Source: an uncultured Christensenella sp.
Lineage (GTDB): Bacteria > Bacillota > Clostridia > Christensenellales > Borkfalkiaceae
Length of the DNA: 29,375 nucleotides
NCBI GenBank assembly: GCA_910578655.1
Contig: CAJTQE010000013.1
Location: 1 to 29,375, forward strand
Direction of reading: 5' to 3'
The notes under the pieces are model-generated. The model was given only the letters and a program-made list of their open reading frames with translations. It did not search any database and was not told where the DNA came from. Numbering within the stretch: position 1 is the stretch's first letter; every line of letters begins with the position of its first letter. Below are positions 21,458 to 29,375 of this stretch, piece after piece. Made by a program: the position numbers and the translations under genes.

Positions 21458-22123
21458 CTATTTGACTGCCGTTTGATAACTGTAATCAAGCCTTTGCAAA
21501 ATCTCGTCAATCGGAACAGACCCGTCGAGCAGCATCGTCGTCCAACGCTTTTTATTCATATGCCAACCGCGAAAATAAGTCGCGCCGTCCGCAATACGGT
21601 CAAGCTCGGCAGGGTCGATACGCACGTTTATCGCCTCTACCGTTCCGTCGCGGTCCAACCCGAGCTTGCGATATGCGACGGTCATAATTACAGCGTACCA
21701 TTTATTTGTACCGCCGCGGCGCAGAATTGCGCAGTCCGGCGTATCATCCCAAAGAAATTCAAGCTCGTTTCCGTACCGTTTATGCGCGTATCGGACAACC
21801 TCCGCCGTCTGCGCCCCATTAAAAATTTGCTTTACAAAGCACTTTTCGGCAACGTCTTCCAGAACGCGGATATATTCCGCGCGAACCTTGCCGACGAACT
21901 CACCCGTTGCCCCCTCAACCAGAAAGAGAGTATACGGCTCCTCACTTTCAACGTCGTAAACCTCTGTTTGAACGTCCGCACCGACGTTCACGGTCAATTT
22001 CATAAGTCCGCCGCAAATAAACGTCGTAAAGGTATAAACGCCGTCACGGAAGATAAAACCGTAAGTAAGCAGTTTTTCGGGCATTGGCTTTTTAAATTTG
22101 AATATGGATGTAACGATACTCAT
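21458..22123 (-). CDS. MmcQ/YjbR-family protein with N-terminal extension
   Basis: The C-terminal 120 residues match the YjbR fold: RYGNELEFLWDDTPDCAILRR, KWYAVIMTV, VEAINVRIDP and the closing HMNKKRWTTMLLDGSVPIDEI. The first 100 residues (DGVYTFTTFICGGLMKLTVNVG...) form an extra beta-rich part that appears in some family members. YjbR proteins have a double-wing DNA-binding-like fold, but their function is not settled. Translation starts at the ATG at 22123, directly at the predicted transcription start, with no ribosome binding site. The apparent open frame farther upstream overlaps the acetyltransferase gene and is not coding. Confidence 0.88.
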   Translation of the reverse strand: MSIVTSIFKFKKPMPEKLLTYGFIFRDGVYTFTTFICGGLMKLTVNVGADVQTEVYDVESEEPYTLFLVEGATGEFVGKVRAEYIRVLEDVAEKCFVKQIFNGAQTAEVVRYAHKRYGNELEFLWDDTPDCAILRRGGTNKWYAVIMTVAYRKLGLDRDGTVEAINVRIDPAELDRIADGATYFRGWHMNKKRWTTMLLDGSVPIDEILQRLDYSYQTAVK

Positions 22124-22129
22124 ATAAAT

Positions 22130-22158
22130 ATTATAGTAGAAAAAATATACAATTGCAA
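22130..22158 (-). promoter_or_regulatory. Promoter of the leaderless YjbR-like gene
   Basis: On the minus strand TTGCAA, 17 bp, TATAAT. The -10 ends 6 bases before the ATG. Confidence 0.75.
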
Positions 22159-22162
22159 ACGC

Positions 22163-22191
22163 TTGATTTAACCGATGCGATATTTTATAAT
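22163..22191 (+). promoter_or_regulatory. Promoter of the leaderless acetyltransferase gene
   Basis: TTGATT, 17 bp, TATAAT. The -10 ends 7 bases before the ATG at 22199. It lies back-to-back with the YjbR promoter, with their -35 boxes 4 bases apart. Confidence 0.75.
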
Positions 22192-22198
22192 ATAAAGT

Positions 22199-22807
22199 AT
22201 GACAGAATTTGACAAAATGAGCAAGGGTAAGGTTTACGACACCTCCGCAGACGGATTGCCGGAAATGCGCGCCAAGGCGCACGGGCTTTGTACAAAGTAT
22301 AACGCCACGCTTGAAACGCAAGTTAAAAAACGTGAAAGAATACTGAAAAAACTGTTGCCGAAAGCCGGCGACGGAGCTTATATTCAAGGCCCCTTCTTCT
22401 GCGACTACGGTACGAATATCAAGACAGGCAAAAATTTTTATGCTAATTTTAATCTGACTGTGCTTGACTGCTGTCCGGTGGAAATCGGCGACGACGTGCT
22501 TATAGGACCTAACGGAATGATAGTTACACCCGTCCACCCCTTCCGTTGGCAGCAACGCAATATACGCCGAAAACCGGACGGGACGCTGTTCGATTACGAA
22601 TACGCGCAGCCCATTAAAATAGGAAATAATTGTTGGCTTGCAAGCAACGTCACCGTTATCGGCGGCGTGACTATCGGCGACGGTTGCGTAATAGGTGCAG
22701 GCAGCGTGGTTACGCGCGACATACCGCCCAACTCGCTTGCGGTCGGCAACCCTTGCAAGGTTATCAGACAGATTACCGAAAAGGACAACCTTGACGGCAT
22801 AGACTAA
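22199..22807 (+). CDS. Hexapeptide-repeat O-acetyltransferase (maltose/galactoside acetyltransferase type)
   Basis: The 202-residue protein has the N-terminal Mac domain (MSKGKVYDTSADGLPEMRAKA) and a left-handed beta-helix of hexapeptide repeats (IGDDVLIGPNGMIV, IGNNCWLASNVTVIGGVTIGDG, IGAGSVVTRDIP). VHP at about 106-108 supplies the catalytic His. The C-terminal AVGNPCKVIR is typical. It transfers acetyl from acetyl-CoA to a sugar hydroxyl; the acceptor cannot be told from sequence. It is the first gene of an operon with the YwaF-like gene 18 bases downstream. No ribosome binding site is present. Confidence 0.93.
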   Translation: MTEFDKMSKGKVYDTSADGLPEMRAKAHGLCTKYNATLETQVKKRERILKKLLPKAGDGAYIQGPFFCDYGTNIKTGKNFYANFNLTVLDCCPVEIGDDVLIGPNGMIVTPVHPFRWQQRNIRRKPDGTLFDYEYAQPIKIGNNCWLASNVTVIGGVTIGDGCVIGAGSVVTRDIPPNSLAVGNPCKVIRQITEKDNLDGID

Positions 22808-22825
22808 TAAACAGGTGAACAAACG

Positions 22826-23638
22826 ATGAAAGATTTTTTTAAACTTCCTCCTAAGAATGATTTTTTTGCATATCATCCTGAAGGAAAATATTCTATGCTC
22901 AGCACGGCGCATATAGTCGTTATAGTCGTCGGCATCGCAGCGATTTTGTTGGCTTGTTTTCTGCTGCGGAAAACCGAACATAAAAAAATAGAGAAAATTT
23001 TATTTGTGTTCGCAATTATAGGGCTTATTATCGACCCGCTCTACTGGATTTGGGAACTTATCGCCACACATAAGATACATTTTGAAAAGTCGCTTCCGTT
23101 ATACTTCTGCTCGCTGTACTACATAACGCTTGCAATTGCGGTATTCTGCAAAAAGTCGGGCATAAAACAAGCGTGTTACGCCTATCTTGCAACTATGAAC
23201 TTAATTGCGGGGCTTATGGGGCTTATTTTGAACACCAACTTAAATATTTGGCCCGTATTAAGTTTTGCAGGCATAAGAACGCTTGTCTATCACCTGATGA
23301 TGATTTTCGTATCCTGCCTGCTTTGGTTCACAAAATATTACAAACCGCAAATAAAAGACTTATACGGATTTTTTATTCCCATTGCGATAATGTTCGTACC
23401 GGCAATTACGGTCAACAGTATCTGGGGCTATGATTACTGCTTTCTCGGCGGCGGAAAGGGAACGCCCATACTTCAGGATATAAGCGCGGCAATGCCGTTA
23501 TTCGCTTACATATTCATTCTGTATGTTGTAATTTATATCGGTATAGTTGCGGTGTTCTATATTCCGACGATAGTTAAATACATAAAATCCAAAAAAAGTT
23601 CTACCCCACCCCCTACAACAGATGTAAGCGCAACATAA
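22826..23638 (+). CDS. YwaF-like integral membrane protein
   Basis: AGGTGA precedes the ATG. The 270-residue protein has about seven spans (starting near residues 27, 58, 90, 115, 150, 180 and 220). A conserved SLPLYFCSLYYI segment lies at about 88-99, with further polar residues within spans (NTNLNIWPV). This matches the YwaF/TIGR02206 family, whose molecular function is unknown. The C-terminus is cytoplasmic and Pro/Thr-rich. Co-transcription with the acetyltransferase hints at envelope glycan chemistry, which is inference. Confidence 0.78.
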   Translation: MKDFFKLPPKNDFFAYHPEGKYSMLSTAHIVVIVVGIAAILLACFLLRKTEHKKIEKILFVFAIIGLIIDPLYWIWELIATHKIHFEKSLPLYFCSLYYITLAIAVFCKKSGIKQACYAYLATMNLIAGLMGLILNTNLNIWPVLSFAGIRTLVYHLMMIFVSCLLWFTKYYKPQIKDLYGFFIPIAIMFVPAITVNSIWGYDYCFLGGGKGTPILQDISAAMPLFAYIFILYVVIYIGIVAVFYIPTIVKYIKSKKSSTPPPTTDVSAT

Positions 23639-23650
23639 GTTGCGCTTTTC
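23626..23650 (+). terminator. Intrinsic terminator after the YwaF-like gene
   Basis: Stem AAGCGCAAC/GTTGCGCTT with loop ATAA and a T-run. It overlaps the last codons of the gene. Confidence 0.85.
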
Positions 23651-23676
23651 TCATATCGGCGCGCGTTGATATGAGA

Positions 23677-23705
23677 TTGACAGCATTCGATATAAATGTT
23701 ACACT
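23677..23705 (+). promoter_or_regulatory. Promoter of the formate/nitrite channel gene
   Basis: TTGACA, 17 bp, TACACT, with AGAGG before the ATG at 23735. Confidence 0.65.
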
Positions 23706-23734
23706 ATGCATATGTCGTTAAATAGAGGTTAACA

Positions 23735-24496
23735 ATGTATACACAGACAGAAACTTATCAAAACTATATTACCGTTGCCCAAAACAAAACTTCTGCCGTA
23801 TGGTACAAAACACTTTTGCTTGCCGTTTTTGCAGGCGCGTTTATCGCGTTCGGCGCGGTTGCCTCAAACGCTGCCTCGGCTGCCGCAGGCAACGCGGCTA
23901 CGGCGATAAAAGGTGCGGTTTTCCCAGTAGGATTAGTGCTTGTAGTGCTTTTCGGGGCGGAACTTTTTACGGGCAACAATCTTTTACTTGCACCTGCAAT
24001 GGGCAGGAATATAAAAGTCGGAGCGATGTTTAAAAACCTCGGAATAGTTTACTGCGGCAACCTGATAGGCAGCGTGCTTATCGCCGTTATAGTAGTTTAC
24101 AGCGGAGTGCAGACCGGAGCCGTAAAGGAAACTTGCATTTCCGTTGCGGCTGCTAAATGCAATATGAACTTCGGAATCGCTCTGCTGCGCGGAATTCCCT
24201 GCAACATATTAGTATGCCTTGCGGTTTGGGTTACGGTGTCATCGAAGACGGCGGCAGGAAAAATAGTTTCGATGTATCTTCCCATTTACGCGTTTGTCGT
24301 ATGCGGCTTTGAACACAGCGTTGCAAATATGTACTATCTGACCGCAGGCCTGCTCTCGGGCAGTGCAGACGGACTGAACGCAGGCAACGCGATATTAAAC
24401 TGCCTGCTCCCCTCCACTTTGGGAAATATTATCGGAGGTGCGCTGACAGCGCTTTCACTGTTCGTCCTTCACGGAAAAACCAAACGCCCCGAATAA
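23735..24496 (+). CDS. Formate/nitrite transporter (FocA/NirC) family channel
   Basis: The 253-residue protein has six spans, starting near residues 25, 62, 95, 145, 180 and 225. It has the family-typical GAELFTGNN after span 2 and a CGFEHSVANMYYLTAGLL segment in which His lines the pore (the equivalent His gates proton-coupled anion export in FocA). FNT proteins are pentameric channels for formate, nitrite, lactate or hydrosulfide; sequence alone does not fix the anion. No formate lyase, nitrite reductase or sulfite reductase gene is adjacent. Single-gene unit. Confidence 0.93.
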   Translation: MYTQTETYQNYITVAQNKTSAVWYKTLLLAVFAGAFIAFGAVASNAASAAAGNAATAIKGAVFPVGLVLVVLFGAELFTGNNLLLAPAMGRNIKVGAMFKNLGIVYCGNLIGSVLIAVIVVYSGVQTGAVKETCISVAAAKCNMNFGIALLRGIPCNILVCLAVWVTVSSKTAAGKIVSMYLPIYAFVVCGFEHSVANMYYLTAGLLSGSADGLNAGNAILNCLLPSTLGNIIGGALTALSLFVLHGKTKRPE

Positions 24497-24498
24497 AA

Positions 24499-24523
24499 AA
24501 CGGCTTGCATTATGCAAGCCGTT
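24499..24523. terminator. Bidirectional terminator between convergent genes
   Basis: An 11-bp stem AACGGCTTGCA/TGCAAGCCGTT with loop TTA and TTTT close by on both strands. Confidence 0.85.
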
Positions 24524-24527
24524 AGTT

Positions 24528-25997
24528 TTAATATTCGTAGTCGTCCTCAGCGTCCTCGACTTCGGGATATTTTCTTTCCTTTCTTATTTTACGTTTTATA
24601 GGGAAAGCCCAGAAGATAGATAAAACCCAAAGCAGCAGATAGCAGATGCCGCTTATCCACGCATACGTACTCGTTCCCGAAACAAGCCCCTGAACAAGCA
24701 CGCCGTGCTCGCCGTTCCACATATCGTTAAGCACGGGAACCTTGGGTGCAACTATCGGTAAAAGTTTAAGCGCAAGCCAAATAAGGGGAGGAATAAAGCA
24801 AATCAGCTTTACGTACCACATAGTAAACTTCTTGTTCTTTGCAAACATATGGAAAAACGAAAACAAAAACAGAATTAACCAGGGGCCTATAAAAGCAAGC
24901 ATAGCTAAGAATATGTATTCATAATAGGACATAAAGTCTTTAATGCCGTTCTGCTCGATTACGTTGTTGAGCGCCTCGTTCAGGCTTGTGCGCATTTTCT
25001 CTTTAAGCTCTTCCTTCTTCTCTTCGTCATAACCGATTTTAAGCAGTAAATCGTCGTAGTTGGTAACTATTTCATTTTCGGTTTTACCGCCGCCAACCTC
25101 CTCCTCTGCCGCTGCGGCAGGGCTGTCGTCGCCGCCCATTGAGCCGATTACGTCGAAAATCTTTTCAATGTTGATTTGGCTTAAATCGAATTTTTCTGAA
25201 AGCGTAACGCATATTATCGCTTCCATTGAAACGCTTTCACCCTCTTTCAGATTGCTGACGGTACCGTCGTAAATGCTTTGAATTTCAGCGGTTATCGCCT
25301 CTTTATCCGTTTCATCTATGTTTATCTCCGCGCCGAGAATTTCGTCCACCTTATCGATAAACTCATCGGCAACCGCGCCGACGTCGCCGCCCTGAACTTT
25401 TTCGGGGTCGCCGAGTCCTTTCATAATTCCGACAAGCTGCTTGACGTTTTCGGTAGTCAATGCATTTGCAACCGCCTGATCGTCAACGCCTTTGATAAGC
25501 TCCTGCGTCATAGTGGAAACGAGAGCCTCTTCGAAAAGCGCCCTGCCCTCTTCGGTCTCGAACAGGTTTGCAACTCCGTCCACAACGCTGTTGATAAGCC
25601 TTGTCGCAAGCGCGTTTTCGCCGAAAAACAAGTCGTCCAAAACGGTCTGGGTTTTATCGCCCGAGCCGATAAGCACGCGGAAAGAGCTGTATGCCGAAAC
25701 GGAAATTTCGCCCTCCGCCTTGCCTAAAATGTTTTTTACGAGCATCGCCACAACCGGCGTATAGTCCACGCCCTCCTGCCCGCTGCCTTCGAGAGAGTCC
25801 TTTATCTGTTCGTCGATTTTTTCATCGACGAAGCCCATAACGCCCTCATCGTGCAGAACTTTGCCGGCATCGACATTCAATATAGGCAGAATAAACAGCG
25901 AAAGTGCAGCAACTAACGATATTATACATATTATAAGATTGAGCGGAATAAGCTTTCTTTGAAGCCTCTTCTCTTTTTCGGTTCGAAATTTCCCCAT
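24528..25997 (-). CDS. Large membrane protein of unknown function, 489 aa
   Basis: AGGAG lies 7 bases before the ATG. A basic cytoplasmic N-terminus leads to one span (about 16-41). A long acidic, mostly helical extracytoplasmic region of about 310 residues follows (about 45-355), rich in Glu, Asp and Val, with an Ala/Glu/Gly linker (PAAAAEEEVGGG). Three spans (about 358-385, 391-416, 442-466) and a tail of basic then acidic residues (KRKIRKERK, EDAEDDYEY) end the protein. This layout recalls other Clostridia envelope proteins, but no family is recognised. It is transcribed alone. Confidence 0.8.
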   Translation of the reverse strand: MGKFRTEKEKRLQRKLIPLNLIICIISLVAALSLFILPILNVDAGKVLHDEGVMGFVDEKIDEQIKDSLEGSGQEGVDYTPVVAMLVKNILGKAEGEISVSAYSSFRVLIGSGDKTQTVLDDLFFGENALATRLINSVVDGVANLFETEEGRALFEEALVSTMTQELIKGVDDQAVANALTTENVKQLVGIMKGLGDPEKVQGGDVGAVADEFIDKVDEILGAEINIDETDKEAITAEIQSIYDGTVSNLKEGESVSMEAIICVTLSEKFDLSQINIEKIFDVIGSMGGDDSPAAAAEEEVGGGKTENEIVTNYDDLLLKIGYDEEKKEELKEKMRTSLNEALNNVIEQNGIKDFMSYYEYIFLAMLAFIGPWLILFLFSFFHMFAKNKKFTMWYVKLICFIPPLIWLALKLLPIVAPKVPVLNDMWNGEHGVLVQGLVSGTSTYAWISGICYLLLWVLSIFWAFPIKRKIRKERKYPEVEDAEDDYEY

Positions 25998-26020
25998 AAA
26001 ATACTCCTGATTTCACTGTT

Positions 26021-26049
26021 ATTTTATCATTTTCGGCTTTAAATGTCAA
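26021..26049 (-). promoter_or_regulatory. Promoter of the 489-residue membrane protein gene
   Basis: On the minus strand TTGACA, 17 bp, TAAAAT, about 25 bases before the ATG. Confidence 0.7.
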
Positions 26050-26064
26050 GTTTTAATTCAGCCC

Positions 26065-26093
26065 TTGACGAAACAGCTTTTTACGTGTATAAT
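26065..26093 (+). promoter_or_regulatory. Promoter of the NfeD-flotillin operon
   Basis: TTGACG, 17 bp, TATAAT, giving a leader of about 85 nt before the ATG at 26187. Confidence 0.7.
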
Positions 26094-26186
26094 ATATATT
26101 GTAATACGGCTTGTATCAGTATATATTTACCGATTAATCGTTTAAACTGCGCTGCTGCGTGTTATAAAATATATAGGAGGTTTTTT

Positions 26187-26804
26187 ATGAAAGAATGGTT
26201 TACTAACCTTTCCGTGATGGAACAGATATTTTTCTGGCTTGGAATAGTTTCAACGCTGTTTTTAATAGTGCAGATTATACTTATGTGCCTTTCGTCTTTC
26301 GGCGGAGATATCGACGCGGACGGCGACGGCGACATTGACGTTGACACAGATTCAGGCGTATCTATTTTTACGGTAAAAAGTATAACCGCGTTTTTCGCGG
26401 TGGGAAGCTGGTCAGGGCTTTTGACCTGCGCGGTGGCAAGCGAAAAATTGCAGTGGCTTGCTATAATCGTCGCGGTTCTGGCCGGTTTGGCAGGTATGTC
26501 TATCGTAGTGCTGATTTTACGCGCAATAGTAAAATTGCAGTGCAACGGCGCGTTCGAAATCTCGAAAATAGTCGGACAGCAAGCAACCGTCTACGTTTCA
26601 ATTCCCCCTTCGAGAACAGGACGGGGCAAAATAACCCTCAACGCTCAGGGAAGATTTATGGAACTTGACGCGGTTACGGACAGCGAAAATCGGCTTGCTG
26701 TCGACGAAGTGGTTGAAATAGTTTCAACCGATAACGAATGTACCGTAGTGAAAAGACTTGAAATTGCCGAAAAAACAGAAAATTCCGCAGAAAATAAGGA
26801 GTAA
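26187..26804 (+). CDS. NfeD-like membrane protein (YuaF type)
   Basis: I start at the ATG at 26187 because AGGAGG lies 8 bases upstream; the open frame extends farther but crosses the promoter. The 205-residue protein has a span at about 10-36, an acidic repeat loop (GGDIDADGDGDIDVD), two more spans (about 62-110), and a C-terminal OB-fold of the NfeD type (VGQQATVYVSIPPSRTGRGKI...AVTDSENRLAVDEVVEIV). NfeD proteins are encoded next to flotillins or stomatins and help organise membrane microdomains. The flotillin gene starts 6 bases after its stop. Confidence 0.9.
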   Translation: MKEWFTNLSVMEQIFFWLGIVSTLFLIVQIILMCLSSFGGDIDADGDGDIDVDTDSGVSIFTVKSITAFFAVGSWSGLLTCAVASEKLQWLAIIVAVLAGLAGMSIVVLILRAIVKLQCNGAFEISKIVGQQATVYVSIPPSRTGRGKITLNAQGRFMELDAVTDSENRLAVDEVVEIVSTDNECTVVKRLEIAEKTENSAENKE

Positions 26805-26810
26805 AAAAAT

Positions 26811-28220
26811 ATGAACAATTTACTTGCAAGCTCAGGCGCAACGATAGGTATTATCGTCGCCATCGTAGTAGTACTGCTTTTCGTTATGCTGATGCTGGTA
26901 GTACTGACGAGGTATAAAAAGTGTCCGTCGGATAAGATAATGGTCATTTACGGTAAAATTTCCGCAAATAAAGACGGCACTTACAGAAGCGCGAAATGCG
27001 TACACGGCGGTGCGTCGCTTGTTATGCCTTTCATTCAGTCGTACACTTTCCTTGATTTGACCCCCCTCTCCATTTCAGTCGATTTGAAGAGCGCACTGTC
27101 AAAACAGAATATCCGTATCGACGTCCCCTCTATATTCACGGTAGGTATTTCAACCGACCCCGGAATTATGCAGAACGCGGCGGAAAGACTTTTAGGTCTG
27201 CAGCTTAAAGACATTTCCGACCTTGCAAAGGACATTATTTTCGGTCAGCTGCGTCTTGTTATCGCAACGATGGACATAGAGGAAATAAACACCGACCGCG
27301 ACAAGTTCCTCGAAGCGATTTCGCGCAACGTCGAGGGCGAACTTAAAAAGATAGGTCTTAAACTTATCAACGTAAACGTGACCGACATTTCCGACGAGAG
27401 CGGATACATAATCGCACTCGGTAAGGAAGCTGCGGCAAAGGCAATCAACGACGCTAAGGTTTCGGTTGCCGAGGAAAACAGAAAGGGCGCAATCGGTGAA
27501 GCTAACGCACAGATGCAGCAGCGTATCAACGTGGCAGACGCGGAAAGCAAAGCCATAGACGGCGAAAACAGAGCTAAGGCGGAAATAGCCGCTTCGAAAG
27601 CACAACTAAGACAGAGAGAAGCCGAAGCGATGAAAATCGCCGTTACTGCGGAAAATGTTCAGGCGGCAAAGGCGAAAGAAGAAAGCTATGCGGCTGAACA
27701 GCAGGCGGAAATTGCGCGTGCGTCGCGTGAAAAAGCTACGCGCGAGGCGGACGTTATCGTTGCTTCCGAGATAGAAAAGAGAAAGATTGAAATAGAGGCA
27801 GACGCTCAGGCTGAAAATATCCGCCGTAAGGCAAAAGGTGAAGCCGACGCTATCTATGCCAAAATGGAAGCCGAGGCTCGCGGTCTTTACGAAACGCTTT
27901 CAAAGCAAGCCGAAGGTATGGATAAACTTGTCAAAGCCGCAGGCACTTCCGACGAGGCTGTCCGCCTTATGATAGCAGACAAACTTGAAACGCTGGTTGC
28001 TACTCAGGTAGAGGCAATTAAGAACCTCAAAATCGACAAGGTTACGGTCTGGGAAAACGGACAGAGTACGGACGGCAAGAATGCAACCGCAAACTTCGTT
28101 TCCGGCATAATGAAGTCCCTCCCCCCTCTCGACGACCTTTACTCGATGGCGGGGCTGAAAATGCCTAAGGTGATTTCTCCGGAAAAGATAGAAAAAGTTC
28201 CCGAAACCAAAAAGAAATAA
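26811..28220 (+). CDS. floT: Flotillin
   Basis: AAGGAG precedes the ATG. A span at about 10-32 is followed by an SPFH/Band 7 domain (about 35-215, with FLDLTPLSISVDLKSALSKQNIRIDV). A long Ala/Glu-rich coiled coil follows (about 220-370, repeats like AEAEA, AEQQAEIARASREKA), then a C-terminal globular part (MDKLVKAAGTSDEAVRLMI). Length 469 is close to the usual 500. Bacterial flotillins oligomerise at the membrane and scaffold lipid-raft-like domains. Operon with NfeD matches the yuaF-floT arrangement of Bacillus subtilis. Confidence 0.95.
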   Translation: MNNLLASSGATIGIIVAIVVVLLFVMLMLVVLTRYKKCPSDKIMVIYGKISANKDGTYRSAKCVHGGASLVMPFIQSYTFLDLTPLSISVDLKSALSKQNIRIDVPSIFTVGISTDPGIMQNAAERLLGLQLKDISDLAKDIIFGQLRLVIATMDIEEINTDRDKFLEAISRNVEGELKKIGLKLINVNVTDISDESGYIIALGKEAAAKAINDAKVSVAEENRKGAIGEANAQMQQRINVADAESKAIDGENRAKAEIAASKAQLRQREAEAMKIAVTAENVQAAKAKEESYAAEQQAEIARASREKATREADVIVASEIEKRKIEIEADAQAENIRRKAKGEADAIYAKMEAEARGLYETLSKQAEGMDKLVKAAGTSDEAVRLMIADKLETLVATQVEAIKNLKIDKVTVWENGQSTDGKNATANFVSGIMKSLPPLDDLYSMAGLKMPKVISPEKIEKVPETKKK

Positions 28221-28225
28221 ACTTG

Positions 28226-28255
28226 AAAACCTAAGCCGAACGGCTTAGGTTTTTT
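28226..28255 (+). terminator. Intrinsic terminator of the NfeD-flotillin operon
   Basis: Stem AAAACCTAAGCC/GGCTTAGGTTTT with loop GAAC and two further Ts. Confidence 0.88.
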
Positions 28256-28257
28256 AC

Positions 28258-28286
28258 TTGATTTATCAAACGCTAAGTGATAATAT
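28258..28286 (+). promoter_or_regulatory. Promoter of the leaderless membrane protein gene
   Basis: TTGATT (28258-28263), 17 bp, TAATAT (28281-28286), ending 7 bases before the ATG at 28294. The in-frame TTG at 28258 is the -35 box, so it is not the start codon. Confidence 0.7.
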
Positions 28287-28293
28287 ATCAGAG

Positions 28294-29316
28294 ATGGATT
28301 TATTAGAACTTGAAGAAAACGAATTAAAAGAGATAAAACAAACGTTAATTGCGGACGGCACGGTTTTTGAAAAAGAGAAAATCACAGAATACGACGCTAA
28401 ATTTTGCGAAACCGTAACGCTATCTAACTATGCGATAAAATTTTTTCTGTTTATCAGCCTTGGCTTATATGCGGCAATCAATTTAAGCGGTTTAATTGCA
28501 TCTATGATTTATAGGGGAAACTTTTCAGGCGATATAATAGGAATACTGATAGGACTTGCCGTAATCTGTTTTATTGTTTCCGCCATTTTCAGCAACATCA
28601 ATACGAACAGAAAGAAAGAAAAATTTCCGATATTTATAAAAGGCGAAAGCTTTATTTTTAATTTTAACGACGGGGTCACGGAAACTTTAAATCTTTTTTA
28701 TTCTCTACCGTATGAAAGCGTTCAAAAAATAGAATTTACAATTTACGGCATAAAGAAAAAACAACTTTTCGGCAGCGTTACATTCACCTTTAAAGTACTT
28801 GACTATACCGTAAACCATTCTATAAGATATACAAATCTTACGGCGATAAAAGATAATTTAAAAATAAGATTTCCCGAATTGCTTGATAAATTAATAATCG
28901 ACGGTAATGGAAACGAAAAAACAAAAAACAAGCCCAAGCTTAAAAATCATTTAATTTCTCTTGCTATTCTTGCCGCTGCCGTTTCGTTAATTGCAGTGCC
29001 CCGATTATTAAACTTTAACAGCATAGCATTAACCGTTTCGGGAGCATTATTGATTTTAACGGCAATAATCGTTTTCTTATCTTGTTATATTAATCTTTTA
29101 AATCAGGGCATTATAATCAGCAGCGTTTTTATAATTATAGGCTTTTGCGTGCCGCTACTGATTATCGAAGTCAGTAAAACGCCGATTTTTGACTATATAA
29201 TCCGTGACCCGGAAATTTTAATGCCGACTATTTTCGGCATAATCGGCTTATGTTTATACGTTTACATATTGATAACGATCGTAAATAAAGTTCACTATAT
29301 TATCAAGAAAAAATAA
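28294..29316 (+). CDS. Polytopic membrane protein of unknown function, 340 aa
   Basis: Starting at the ATG at 28294 gives MDLLELEENELKEI, an acidic helical cytoplasmic stretch. Two spans follow (about residues 45-68 and 78-98). A soluble domain of about 110 residues comes next (FPIFIKGESFIFNFNDG to LKIRFPELLDKLII) with the beta pattern of a PH-like lipid-binding fold. Four more spans end the protein (about 220-240, 245-265, 272-292 and 310-330). No ribosome binding site. The fold suggestion is inference and no family is named. Confidence 0.75.
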   Translation: MDLLELEENELKEIKQTLIADGTVFEKEKITEYDAKFCETVTLSNYAIKFFLFISLGLYAAINLSGLIASMIYRGNFSGDIIGILIGLAVICFIVSAIFSNINTNRKKEKFPIFIKGESFIFNFNDGVTETLNLFYSLPYESVQKIEFTIYGIKKKQLFGSVTFTFKVLDYTVNHSIRYTNLTAIKDNLKIRFPELLDKLIIDGNGNEKTKNKPKLKNHLISLAILAAAVSLIAVPRLLNFNSIALTVSGALLILTAIIVFLSCYINLLNQGIIISSVFIIIGFCVPLLIIEVSKTPIFDYIIRDPEILMPTIFGIIGLCLYVYILITIVNKVHYIIKKK

Positions 29317-29324
29317 CCGAAATA

Positions 29325-29353
29325 AAAATCCACGGGTAAAACCCGTGGTTTTT
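29325..29353 (+). terminator. Intrinsic terminator at the right end
   Basis: Stem CCACGGGT/ACCCGTGG with loop AAA and TTTTT. A second small hairpin GGGGT/ACCCC follows at 29360-29372. Nothing else is visible to the window end. Confidence 0.82.
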
Positions 29354-29375
29354 CAATTTGGGGTAAAACCCCTTG

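Noticed and set aside
22124..22981. Long leftward extension of the YjbR-like gene to 507 codons
   Set aside because: It runs antisense through the clear acetyltransferase gene, and a promoter at 22130-22158 sets the start at 22123.
26043..26186. N-terminal extension of the NfeD-like protein
   Set aside because: It crosses the promoter at 26065-26093, and the ATG at 26187 has a perfect AGGAGG.

Overview
The window reads as a fragment of a low-GC Gram-positive chromosome, most likely a gut-type Clostridia (Bacillota). The support is indirect: rubrerythrin, an EFR1-type flavodoxin/ferredoxin, BspA-type leucine-rich repeats, an Amidase_6 protein, PadR and Xre regulators, an NfeD-flotillin pair, sigma-A promoters of the TTGACA-17-TATAAT type, and purine-rich ribosome binding sites on many but not all genes. 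The genus cannot be named from sequence alone.

Region 1 (1 to about 11,135) is a mobile element whose left end lies outside the window. A tight rightward operon (2-5941) encodes a membrane protein tail, a 182-residue membrane protein, a 652-residue protein with an N-terminal signal peptide and a C-terminal anchor (the topology of a filamentous-phage adsorption protein), three tiny single-span proteins (33, 65 and 30 residues), a 723-residue membrane ATPase with a deviant P-loop (a candidate pI/Zot-like assembly motor), and a basic protein. This layout resembles the structural and assembly module of an inovirus. A non-coding stretch (5926-6380) holds two back-to-back short transcription units, each with a consensus promoter and an intrinsic terminator. 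A separate gene (6380-6694) repeats the pre-anchor motif TPPLxENYH of the 652-residue protein. A leftward operon (9561-6781) encodes small accessory proteins, including a J-domain protein. A hairpin-rich stretch (9318-9950) then leads into an IS30-family transposase (10007-11071). Spiroplasma filamentous phages carry IS30-type transposases, so the transposase could belong to the phage, but it could also be a separate insertion sequence.

Region 2 (11,173-15,610) is a tRNA-linked accessory stretch: an amidase, two 184-bp tandem units that each begin with the first 27 nt of a tRNA-Val gene, the intact tRNA-Val(GAC), tRNA-Ala(CGC), a copy of the tRNA-Ala 3' end, an Xre-membrane protein, and a 2.1-kb segment bracketed by identical 33-bp repeats. 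That segment carries a regulator with its operator, an FxLYD-type protein and a frameshifted PD-(D/E)xK-like gene.

Region 3 (15,610-29,375) is ordinary chromosome: EFR1 ferredoxin, alpha/beta hydrolase with PadR, a giant LRR_5 protein, rubrerythrin, a YjbR-like protein divergent from an acetyltransferase/YwaF pair, a formate/nitrite-type channel, a large membrane protein, NfeD-flotillin and a membrane protein.

Two themes cut across the window. At least six chromosomal genes have a -10 box 5-7 bp before the start codon and no ribosome binding site, so they look leaderless. Four genes carry what looks like a single-base frameshift, which may be decay or assembly error.
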